DNA from: Labilibaculum manganireducens
Lineage (GTDB): Bacteria > Bacteroidota > Bacteroidia > Bacteroidales > Marinifilaceae
Direction: 5' to 3'
Length of the DNA stretch: 64,000 nt
Assembly: GCF_002843385.1 (NCBI RefSeq)
Contig: NZ_MVDE01000012.1
Location: 62,001-126,000 of the forward strand
The position numbers and the translations under genes were made by a program. Shown here in pieces: positions 39,001 to 45,980 of the stretch. Position 1 is the stretch's first letter; every line of letters begins with the position of its first letter. Under the pieces are notes generated by a model. That model was not told where the DNA came from. It saw only the letters and a program-made list of their open reading frames with translations, and made no database searches.

Positions 39001-39225
39001 GAATATTCAGCCGATATATATAAGGTAGAAGCACCCGATGCAATTGAACCTAAAGGGGATGGCGCAAAAGTTCTTCTTCGTTATTCAGGAAATAATAAAA
39101 GTGCCGGTGTAGTGTATGATGGAAACTATCAATCTGTAATTTTAGGATTTCCATTTGAAACACTGGAAACGAAAGAGCATCGAAATAAATTGATGAAACA
39201 GATGCTTCAATTTTTTAATCAGTAA
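36097..39225 (+). CDS. Large exported amidase_3-like protein with golvesin-type domain
   Basis: The 1042-residue protein has a signal peptide (first 35 residues), a helical/beta N-terminal region, and a discontinuous domain that matches N-acetylmuramoyl-L-alanine amidase (amidase_3): HSHGWYYE with His176, WTMEF with Glu207, FHTDAGF with His522, and a last Glu605 in PTMLSELLSHHN, the His-Glu-His-Glu zinc set of that family. Between the second and third ligands a beta domain is inserted (about 285-395) with YTVNHAGGKTEFLVNQ and ADAIRFGGGMG, the golvesin/xanthan-lyase-type binding fold. A fibronectin type III segment (about 650-745) and a C-terminal flavodoxin/amidotransferase-like region follow. 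Homologues are often labelled xanthan lyase. Cleaving peptides from glycan strands is the favoured role. Confidence 0.72.
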   Translation: MFSMSGFFLNIRFFRMLCVISVLLFSNFNLIAAKKSDRLTRKADKAAQSFVEQASKEFVYTFKYDSLQIDSGQKEITLYMNPVFSYIPFRLESVQRYKKDFKEELGRRFRNYSIRMESMGQEISDLIPNFYRNGSVVLDSNRLNKNSEVAHPLVRRVNTGNDTKLGLENKHIALWHSHGWYYENTLDRWEWQRARVYTTVEDLWTMEFVVPYIAPMLEKAGANVLFPRERDVQRNEVIVDADWSSEGSEYLVSDSVWELNSQAGFANKYPFYIEGENPFELGSSYQTEAGTDVSAKVQYIPCFPEKGEYAVSVSYSDDEDNVNDAHYTVNHAGGKTEFLVNQSMGGKTWIYLGTFLFDKGKNPEKGMVELTNESKEPGKWISADAIRFGGGMGNIARGNPEELDELKKQRAELGFKLDSCVWQKYTSNRPRYQEAARYYLQYAGMPDSLVYSINKDYKADYSNRGKDAAKFQKREIGKTDYKDDYMSRGEWVDYLLGAPAGPTKNVDAKGLGIPIDMALAFHTDAGFTPNDSIIGSLAIYSTTRDEDYFPNGQSKWASRDLTDIVQTQVVEDIRKKYEPKWTRRGMWNKQYSEAYRPKVPTMLSELLSHHNFADMYQGMDPKFKFDISRAYYKGILKFLSSQDGRDYVVQPLPVDHFQIRETENGIVLSWKPVIDQLEPTAVSESYKVYTRIEDGGFDNGIVVPNSEYRITNCQPGVIYSFKVTALNKGGESFDSEILACCKSENGKKPVLIVNGFDRVSAPQGFDDGKFAGFISSEDEGVAYKRNIACVGDQYDFDRKSKWLDDDASGHGSSYADQEERIIPGNSFDYPFVHGQAIRDNGFGFVSMSDEAFEELNWEAKDYSVLDLIFGEEKTTKRIYGKENKDFTIYTPEMREAIRKYISCENANLILTGAYVGTDLELCGDSLAKSFAENDLHYQFRTNHASKLGKVSHTNEVRNNFTGEYQFETEYSADIYKVEAPDAIEPKGDGAKVLLRYSGNNKSAGVVYDGNYQSVILGFPFETLETKEHRNKLMKQMLQFFNQ

Positions 39226-39252
39226 GAAAATAATAAAAACACAATAATTACT

Positions 39253-40713
39253 ATGAACGAAAAGGTGACATGTTTTATTCCTTTTGGAACAAAGGAAGAG
39301 ACCGAAATAACAATCAATGAGCTGATAAAATCAGATTTAGTAGCTGCGATTTATGTTGTTGGTGGCGATGCTCAACTGGAGGCTGAAGGTGTTAATGTAT
39401 TAACATCGGAAAGCTTATCGCACGGGAAAACGATTCATGCAATTGCTGAAAAATCAGATTCTGAATATGTTTTTATCTACACAAAAACAAGTGCCTTAAC
39501 TTTGGGACAATTGGCTTTGGATCGGTTTATGAAGGTAGCCAAGGATACAAATAGTGGCTTGGTGTATTCAAATTATCGTGCAATTAAAGAGGGAGTGGTT
39601 GAAAATTGCCCGGTAATTGATTATCAGGAAGGAAGTTTGAGAGATGATTTTAATTTTGGATCGGTGCTTTTTTATGATGCGAAAGTGTTAAAAGAGGCAG
39701 TAAAGGATGTAGATACTACCTTTCGTCATGCAGGATTGTATGAATTGCGCTTGGCAGTAGCGGCGCGTTCTGAATTTATGAGAATTCCGGAAGTGTTGTA
39801 CACCGAAGAAGAAATGGATACAAGAAAATCGGGAGAGAAAATTTTCGATTACGTTGATCCTAAGAATCGTGCCGTGCAAATTGAAATGGAGATTGCCTGC
39901 ACTGAGCATTTGAAAAGAATTGGAGCTTTTTTAGCACCAAAATTTGATCATGTTGCTTTTGATGAAGGTGATTTTAAGATAGAAGCTTCTGTTGTGATTC
40001 CGGTTCGGGATCGTGTAAAAACCATCGAGGATGCGATTAAATCGGTATTGGCTCAGAAAGCAAATGTTGATTTCAATTTAATTATTGTGGATAACTACTC
40101 TACGGATGGAACGACTGAAATTATTCAGAAATATGCTGCCTTGGACAAACGTATCATTCACATTATTCCGGAACGAAAAGATTTGGGTATTGGTGGTTGT
40201 TGGAATGAAGCTGTAGCACATGAGTCTTGTGGTAAATTCGCAATTCAGTTGGATAGTGATGATTTATATGCCGATGAAACCACTGTGCAGAAAGTTGTAG
40301 ATGCATTTTACAGTCAAAATTGTGCTATGGTTGTTGGAACTTATCAGATGGTGAACTTTGCTTTGGAAGAAATTCCTCCTGGAATAATCGATCACAAAGA
40401 GTGGACACCTGAAAATGGACGGAACAATGCGCTTCGCATTAACGGATTGGGTGCGCCTCGTGCATTCTATACTCCTGTATTGCGCAAGAATCCGATTCCA
40501 AATGTAAATTATGGTGAGGATTATGCTTTGGGATTGGCAATTTCGCGTAATTACCAGATTGGTAGAATTTACGATTCAATTTATTTGTGTCGTCGCTGGG
40601 ATGATAATTCTGATGCTTCTTTGGATATCGAAAAAATGAATGCTCACAATACTTACAAAGATCGCATTCGTACCATCGAATTGAAAGCTAGAAAACTGTT
40701 GGGCCAAAAATAG
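39253..40713 (+). CDS. Family 2 glycosyltransferase with two GT-A-like halves
   Basis: The C-terminal half (about 245-470) is a typical GT2: ASVVIPVRDRVKTIEDAIKSVLAQ, LIIVDNYSTDGTTEII, then the DxD-type FAIQLDSDDLY. The N-terminal half (1-230) has weaker similarity to the same fold, with CFIPFGTKEETEITINELIKS and a possible YSNYRAI region, and may be a degenerate or second transferase domain. No signal or membrane helix is seen, so it acts in the cytosol. It lies 27 bases after the amidase-like gene and is probably the end of the nagB operon. Sugar donor and acceptor are unknown; a biosynthetic enzyme in a catabolic unit is notable. Confidence 0.82.
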   Translation: MNEKVTCFIPFGTKEETEITINELIKSDLVAAIYVVGGDAQLEAEGVNVLTSESLSHGKTIHAIAEKSDSEYVFIYTKTSALTLGQLALDRFMKVAKDTNSGLVYSNYRAIKEGVVENCPVIDYQEGSLRDDFNFGSVLFYDAKVLKEAVKDVDTTFRHAGLYELRLAVAARSEFMRIPEVLYTEEEMDTRKSGEKIFDYVDPKNRAVQIEMEIACTEHLKRIGAFLAPKFDHVAFDEGDFKIEASVVIPVRDRVKTIEDAIKSVLAQKANVDFNLIIVDNYSTDGTTEIIQKYAALDKRIIHIIPERKDLGIGGCWNEAVAHESCGKFAIQLDSDDLYADETTVQKVVDAFYSQNCAMVVGTYQMVNFALEEIPPGIIDHKEWTPENGRNNALRINGLGAPRAFYTPVLRKNPIPNVNYGEDYALGLAISRNYQIGRIYDSIYLCRRWDDNSDASLDIEKMNAHNTYKDRIRTIELKARKLLGQK

Positions 40714-40738
40714 ATGTAGATTAAAATACTTGATTTAG

Positions 40739-42595
40739 TCTCTGTGTAACTCAGTGCTCCGTGGTAAAAAAAAAAGTTTAACCACAGAGAGCACAGAGTT
40801 GCACAGAGAAAAAAAAGGGAATACAGGGGTGATTCGTAAAATGTTAATTTGGTGTAATTTAATCGTGCCAATAATTTGTTAAACCTTTCTAAATATCTGC
40901 GGTTAAGACTCTGTGTAAACAGTGATCTCCGTGGTAAAAAAAAAGTTTAACCACAGAGAGCACAGAGTTACACAGAGAAAAAAAGGGAATGCAGGTGTGA
41001 TTTGTAAAATGTTAATTCGGTGTAATTTAATCGTGCCAATAGTTTGTAAATACCTGCGGTTAAGACTCTGTGTAAACAGTGTTCTCCGTGGTAAAAAAAA
41101 GTTTAACCACAGAGAGCACAGAGTTACACAGAGAAAAAAAGGGAATGCAGGTGTGATTTGTAAAATGTTAATTCGGTGTAATTTAATCGTGCCAATAGTT
41201 TGTAAATACCTGCGGTTAAGACTCTGTGTAAACAGTGTTCTCCGTGGTAAAAAAAAGTTTAACCACAGAGAGCACAGAGTTACACAGAGAAAAAAAGGGA
41301 ATGCAGGTGTGATTTGTAAAATGTTAATTCGGTGTAATTTAATCGTGCCAATAGTTTGTAAATACCTGCGGTTAAGACTCTGTGTAAACAGTGTTCTCCG
41401 TGGTAAAAAAAAAGTTTAACTACAGGGAGTACTGAGAATCACAGAGAAAATAAATAGGAATGCAGGTGTGATTTGTAAAATGTTAATTCGGTGTAATTTA
41501 ATCGTGCCAATAGTTTGTTAAACCTTTCTAAATATCTGCGGTTAAGACTCTGTGTAAACAGTGATCTCCGTGGTAAAAAAAAGTTTAACCACAGAGAGCA
41601 CAGAGTTGCACAGAGAAAAAAAAGGGAATAGAGGGGTGATTCGTAAAATGTTAATTTGGTGTAATTTGATCGTGCCAATAGTTTGTTAAACCTTTGTAAA
41701 TACCTGCGGTTAAGACTCTGTGAATCTCAGTAATCTCCGTGGTAAAAAAAAGTTTAACCACAGGGAGTACTGAGAATCACAGAGAAAAAAAGGGAATGCA
41801 GGTATGATTTGTAAAATGTTAATTCGGTGTAATTTAATCGTGCCAATAGTTTGTAAATCCCTGCGATTGCTACTCTGTGAATCTCAGTAATCTCAGGGGT
41901 AAAAAAAGTTTAACCACAGAGAGCACAGAGGTTCACAGAGAAAAAAAAGGAATGCAGGTGTGATTTGTAAAATGTTAATTCGGTGTAATTTAATCGTGCC
42001 AATAGTTTGTAAATCCCTGCGATTGCTACTCTGTGAATCTCAGTAATCTCAGGGGTAAAAAAAGTTTAACCACAGAGAGCACAGAGGTTCACAGAGAAAA
42101 AAAAGGAATGCAGGTGTGATTTGTAAAATGTTAATTTGGTGTAATTTAATCGTGCCAGCAGTTTGTAAATACCTGCGGTTAAGACTCTGTGTAACTCAGT
42201 GATCTCCGTGGTAAAAAAAAGTTTAATCACAGAGAGCACAGAGGTTCACAGAGAAAAAAAGGGAATGCAGGTATGATTTGTAAAATGTTAATTCGGTGTA
42301 ATTTAATCGTGCCAATAGTTTGTAAATACCTGCGATTGCTACTCTGTGTAAACAGTGATCTCCGTGGTAAAAAAAAGTTTAACCACAGAGAGCACAGAGG
42401 TTCACAGAGAAAAAAAGGGAATGCAGGTGTGATTTGTAAAATGTTAATTTGGTATAATTTGATCGTGCCAATAGTTTGTTAAACCTTTGTAAATACCTGC
42501 GGTTAAGACTCTGTGTAAACAGTGATCTCCGTGGTAAAAAAAAAGTTTAACCACAGAGAGCACAGAGGTTCACAGAGAAAAAAAGGAATACAGGT
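40739..42595. repeat. Tandem array of about 12 palindrome-bearing units (156-170 bp)
   Basis: The unit starts near CTCTGTGTAA, with starts at about 40739, 40908, 41065, 41221, 41377, 41547, 41715, 41872, 42028, 42184, 42341 and 42508 (spacings 156-170). Each unit has a dyad, CTCTGTG...TCTCCGTGGT then A-run, GTTT and AACCACAGAGAGCACAGAG...CACAGAG, which can fold into a hairpin of nearly 30 bp. A linker of about 85 bases follows, with GGTGTAATTTAATCGTGCCA. Some units differ by a 13-base insertion (TTAAACCTTTsTAAATA type). The last unit lacks the linker. Units of 156 bases (52 codons) create a false 165-residue frame at 40922-41419. No gene was found inside. The array separates the GT2 gene from the DUF1460 gene. 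Confidence 0.95.
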
Positions 42596-42632
42596 GTTAT
42601 TTTAGTGAGAAACCTGATAAAACATAAGAAGT

Positions 42633-43511
42633 ATGAAGCAATTTTTTCAAATTTTAGTGGTGTTGCTTATTTCTCTAAGCTCTTGCCAGGGAAAGCAATC
42701 CCAACAAGAAGTAAGGAAAGAAATTCAACTTTCAGATTCTACGGATCAGGAAATCTTTAATTCCATTCGGGAAATAGCAGGATCGATGTCTATCGATTCC
42801 TTGCCATTGAATGATCGGGTAATTGAAGTGGCAAAAATGTTTATGCAAACAGACTATGTTGGTGGTACTTTGGATGGGAATGAGAAAGAACAGATGGTCG
42901 TTAATTTCCGGGAGTTGGATTGCACAACTTATTTGGAGAATGTTGTGGCCTTGTCAAAAGTATTATCCAACGATTCGCTTACAACTGATGATTTTTTGAA
43001 AGAGCTTGAAAATTTGCGTTACCGAAATGGTAAATTAACTGATTATGCCTCTCGCTTGCATTATTTTTCCGATTGGATATATGAAAATGAAAAAAAGGGA
43101 ATCGTAAAAAATATTACGTGTGAAATTGGTGGTGAAAAGTACAATAAAACAATCAATTTTATGAGTACGCATGTCGATTCTTATCCTGCATTAAAAGTGG
43201 ATGTTTCATTGGTAGAAGAGATACGGAAGACCGAAAATGAAATCAATAAAAGAGAATTGTTTTTTATTCCCGAAAACAATATTAAAAACTTGGAAAATAA
43301 AATTCAAAATGGCGATTTAATTGCCATTACTACTAAAATAGAAGGTCTGGACATATCTCATGTTGGGATTGCGATTCATGTGAATAACCGACTGCACTTG
43401 ATGCATGCCTCGAGCAAAGCTAAAAAAGTAGTGATTTCGGATATTCCTTTAGCAGAGATGCTCATGCAAAGTAAATATCAATCGGGAATAATAGTTGCTA
43501 GGTTAAAATAA
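42633..43511 (+). CDS. DUF1460 (N-acetylmuramoyl-L-alanine amidase-like) lipoprotein
   Basis: This 292-residue lipoprotein (lipobox SLSSC near residue 18) belongs to PF07313/DUF1460, an NlpC/P60-related fold. The likely catalytic Cys is in FRELDCTTYLENVVAL and the His in IEGLDISHVGIAIH, followed by the polar HLMHASSKAKKVVIS. Family structures support amidase or endopeptidase action on peptidoglycan stems. It is placed directly after the palindrome array and before the DUF4922 gene with an intervening hairpin, so it may be transcribed from within or beyond the array. Its neighbours downstream (SpoIID, AmpG-like) fit cell-wall turnover. Confidence 0.85.
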   Translation: MKQFFQILVVLLISLSSCQGKQSQQEVRKEIQLSDSTDQEIFNSIREIAGSMSIDSLPLNDRVIEVAKMFMQTDYVGGTLDGNEKEQMVVNFRELDCTTYLENVVALSKVLSNDSLTTDDFLKELENLRYRNGKLTDYASRLHYFSDWIYENEKKGIVKNITCEIGGEKYNKTINFMSTHVDSYPALKVDVSLVEEIRKTENEINKRELFFIPENNIKNLENKIQNGDLIAITTKIEGLDISHVGIAIHVNNRLHLMHASSKAKKVVISDIPLAEMLMQSKYQSGIIVARLK

Positions 43512-43540
43512 CCTGACAGAGTCGAAGACCTGTCAGCGTT
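43511..43540. repeat. Short intergenic inverted repeat
   Basis: CTGACAG at 43513-43519 and CTGTCAG at 43530-43536 enclose GTCGAAGAC-type sequence. It has no T-run and looks like a scattered genomic repeat rather than a terminator. Confidence 0.5.
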
Positions 43541-43586
43541 TAAATAGTGTTATAAAGAATATACTTTGTCAAGATATTGGAAAACA

Positions 43587-44594
43587 ATGAATGTAAACAG
43601 CATAAATAAATTAGAGAATTTATTGGAGGAGAAATCTTCCACTCAAATATTAGGTGATTTTTTGAACGATCAGCTTATAAATTGGCCTTTGGCAACAGGA
43701 AATTACAAGGGATTGGAAAAAGTGGAAGAAAAAGAATTTCAATTTGATGGCTATACAATAAAAGTTCAGTTCAATCCGGAAAGAATCAGATCGTCAGCTG
43801 CGAAAGTAGATCAAAAGAGCATCGAGAATCGTGCGTGTTTTTTGTGTCTCGATAAACTTCCTAAAGAACAAGCTGGTATTGCTCAAGGCGATGATTTTGT
43901 GATTCTGGTGAATCCGTTTCCAATTATTCCTCAGCATTTTACCATTCCAAAAGTCGATCATGTCGATCAGAGTTTTGAAGAGAATGTTTCAGGAATGTTG
44001 TCTTTGGCTAAAAATATGCAAGGATATACTTTGTTTTATAACGGACCAAAGTGTGGAGCGTCAGCTCCCGATCATATGCATTTTCAGGCAGGCAATAAAG
44101 ATTTTATGCCAGTGGAAACAGAGTATGCAGTTTTAAAAAATTTGCAGTCGGAACTTTTGAGTAATTCAAATCAATTTGAGATGCGTGCTTTTTCGAATTA
44201 TTTAAGGAAAATGATTTCCATCGAGTCGGAAAGTGAAATTGAAATGATGAAGGCTGTTTCTGTTTTTTATCAGACTTTTTCTGTCATGCAGCCAGAAGAA
44301 AAAGAGCCAATGCTCAATGCAATCTGCTCTTTTGTCGATGGCAAATATAGTATGCATTTGTTTCCTCGAAAATTACATCGTCCATCGCAATATTTTGCCG
44401 AAGGCGATCAGCAATTGCTCATAAGCCCTGCATCAGTCGATTTTGGCGGTGTATTTATAACGCCACGCAGAGAAGATTTTGAGAAAATCACATCGGATGA
44501 TATTGTAGATATTTTCAAACAAGTAAGTGTTGACGATGAGTTTTTTCAATCACTTTGTAAGAAGTTAAGAGTTAATTTGGGGCTCTCACTTTAA
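43587..44594 (+). CDS. DUF4922 protein, HIT/GalT-like nucleotidyl transferase or phosphorylase
   Basis: The 335-residue cytosolic protein has a CFLCLDKLPKEQ segment, NPFPIIPQHFTIPKVDH and CGASAPDHMHFQAG. HMHFQ is the HxHxQ active-site form used by GalT and Ap4A phosphorylase-type members of the histidine-triad superfamily, which move nucleoside monophosphates between sugar phosphates or diphosphates. DUF4922 itself has no settled function as far as I know. ATG 43587 is preferred to the TTG at 43566. The stop codon lies in the middle of a perfect palindrome. It precedes GNAT, SpoIID and AmpG-like genes and could activate or degrade a nucleotide sugar in that pathway. Confidence 0.72.
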   Translation: MNVNSINKLENLLEEKSSTQILGDFLNDQLINWPLATGNYKGLEKVEEKEFQFDGYTIKVQFNPERIRSSAAKVDQKSIENRACFLCLDKLPKEQAGIAQGDDFVILVNPFPIIPQHFTIPKVDHVDQSFEENVSGMLSLAKNMQGYTLFYNGPKCGASAPDHMHFQAGNKDFMPVETEYAVLKNLQSELLSNSNQFEMRAFSNYLRKMISIESESEIEMMKAVSVFYQTFSVMQPEEKEPMLNAICSFVDGKYSMHLFPRKLHRPSQYFAEGDQQLLISPASVDFGGVFITPRREDFEKITSDDIVDIFKQVSVDDEFFQSLCKKLRVNLGLSL

Positions 44595-44644
44595 GTGAGA
44601 TTCCCAATAATTAGGAACTATTGGGAATCCGACTTTAAGTCGGA
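44584..44644. repeat. Cluster of three hairpins at the end of the DUF4922 gene
   Basis: TCTCACTT-T-AAGTGAGA (44584-44600, includes the DUF4922 stop codon), ATTCCCAATA...TATTGGGAAT (44600-44628) and TCCGACTT-T-AAGTCGGA (44628-44644) follow one another. The first and third share ACTTTAAGT. They look like a compound intergenic repeat. Confidence 0.85.
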
Positions 44645-44661
44645 ATACCAAATTTACATAA

Positions 44662-44905
44662 GGAAACGAACTGTACTCTAAGACAAGGGAAATGAATTGT
44701 ACGTTGAGGGAATGCGATTGTAAGAGAAAGTAATGCAAATGTAGGTCTTGGGACTTAAAATGTAACAAAAGGGAGCATGAATGCAGGTCGAGGGACTGTG
44801 AATGTAACAAAAGGGAATCAAAATGTAAGTTGTGGGACTGCAAATGTAAGTTGCGGAACTGCAAATGTAATTGAAGGGAATGAGAAAGTAAGTAGAAACA
44901 ATACA
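44662..44905. repeat. 21-bp-period degenerate tandem array
   Basis: About eleven units of exactly 21 bases, each starting near GGGAATG or GGGACTG and containing AATGTAA, for example GGGACTTAAAATGTAACAAA at 44750. Phase is kept across the array (starts at 44687, 44708, 44729, 44750, 44771 and on). On the minus strand it reads as seven-residue repeats rich in Leu, His and Ser (LHLQSHN, LHFDSLL, LHSQSLD). No promoter or homologue supports translation. The 360-base gap 44595-44954 holds only this array and the hairpins before it. Confidence 0.85.
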
Positions 44906-44954
44906 ATTGTATAGAGTCTTACATCAAATTAAACTCTAAGTAATTAAAAGAAAC

Positions 44955-45869
44955 ATGACCCATACGATACGACAATATCTGGATAAGGATTTTGATGAAG
45001 TTTTCACTCTTTGTCAAAACGCATACAAGTTCGATTCTTTTACCAAAGAATTGCTTCACGAAAAAATCTACGACGATCCTTTTTTCAATCCTGAAATAAT
45101 TTGGCTTGCAGAGGAAGGAACTACTATTGTAGGATTTTTAATGGGAACCTGCCGAATGGATATTCGGGGAGTGAATTATGGCTACGTAAAATTAATGGCG
45201 GTAAGCGAAACTCATCAGCGAAAGGGAATTGCCAGGAGCATGTATGAATTGCTCGAAAAGGAGTTGCGTTCGCGAAAGGTCGATGTGATGCGTTTGGGTG
45301 ATGTGCCAATGAATTATTTCATGCCGGGAATTGATCCCAGATACACCCCGGCACTTTGTTTTGCCATGCGAATGGGATTCAATCGATTTATGGATACTTC
45401 CAATCTTGTAGTCGATTTGTCTGATCGGGAATGGTCTGATGAAAAGAAAATAATGGCTTTAAAATCTGATGATATTGAAGTTTGTCGTGCAACAGCAGAA
45501 GACAAGGATGAATTGATGGATTTTGTTGCTGAAGAATGGAAGCTATGGCAGTATGAATTGGAGATGGCCTGCAAATCGAATCCGATTGCCATTCATGTTG
45601 CAAAGTTGAATGGGAAAATAAAAGCATTCTCGGCACACAGCGCTAATAATAAAGGCTTGTCATGGTTTGGTCCAATGGGAACACATCCCGATTTGCGTGG
45701 GAAAGGCATGGGAAAAGTGTTGCTGTATCGCTGCTTGGAAGATTTGAAAAATACAGGCTTCAAAACAGCAATAATTCCATGGGTAGGACCAATCGATTTT
45801 TATTCTCATCATGCAGGAGCTGTGGTCGAAAGAGTATTTTGGCGATATGAGAAAAAACTGACTGAATAA
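44955..45869 (+). CDS. Tandem GNAT acetyltransferase
   Basis: The 304-residue protein carries two GNAT domains. The first (about 5-150) has the acetyl-CoA loop KLMAVSETHQRKGIARSMYELL. The second (about 165-300) has MGTHPDLRGKGMGKVLLYRCLEDL. Both loops follow the R/Q-x-x-G-x-G/A rule, so both could bind acetyl-CoA. It resembles mycothiol-synthase-like double GNATs in plan only. No signal peptide. The acceptor is unknown; amino sugars or peptides from cell-wall turnover are candidates by context. Confidence 0.85.
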   Translation: MTHTIRQYLDKDFDEVFTLCQNAYKFDSFTKELLHEKIYDDPFFNPEIIWLAEEGTTIVGFLMGTCRMDIRGVNYGYVKLMAVSETHQRKGIARSMYELLEKELRSRKVDVMRLGDVPMNYFMPGIDPRYTPALCFAMRMGFNRFMDTSNLVVDLSDREWSDEKKIMALKSDDIEVCRATAEDKDELMDFVAEEWKLWQYELEMACKSNPIAIHVAKLNGKIKAFSAHSANNKGLSWFGPMGTHPDLRGKGMGKVLLYRCLEDLKNTGFKTAIIPWVGPIDFYSHHAGAVVERVFWRYEKKLTE

Positions 45870-45980
45870 ATTGATAAGAACTAAGATGGGAAAGATGAGA
45901 TAATAAAAGTTGAGTTCCGGATAGTTTGGAGCTGTAAATAATCTATTGTCTAGGATCTAATATCTAAAATCTATTAAAAA

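Noticed and set aside
40922-41419. Open frame of 165 residues with three 52-residue repeats (NHREHRVTQRKKGNAG type)
   Set aside because: It arises because three array units are 156 bases (52 codons) long. The same palindromes appear in other frames and outside the frame, and there is no start signal or domain.
40739-42595. CRISPR array
   Set aside because: Repeats and linkers are both conserved, units are 156-170 bp, spacers are not unique and no cas gene is near.
44586-44906. Minus-strand 106-residue Leu/His/Ser-rich frame
   Set aside because: It is the translation of the 21-bp array and a hairpin cluster; no promoter or known domain supports it.
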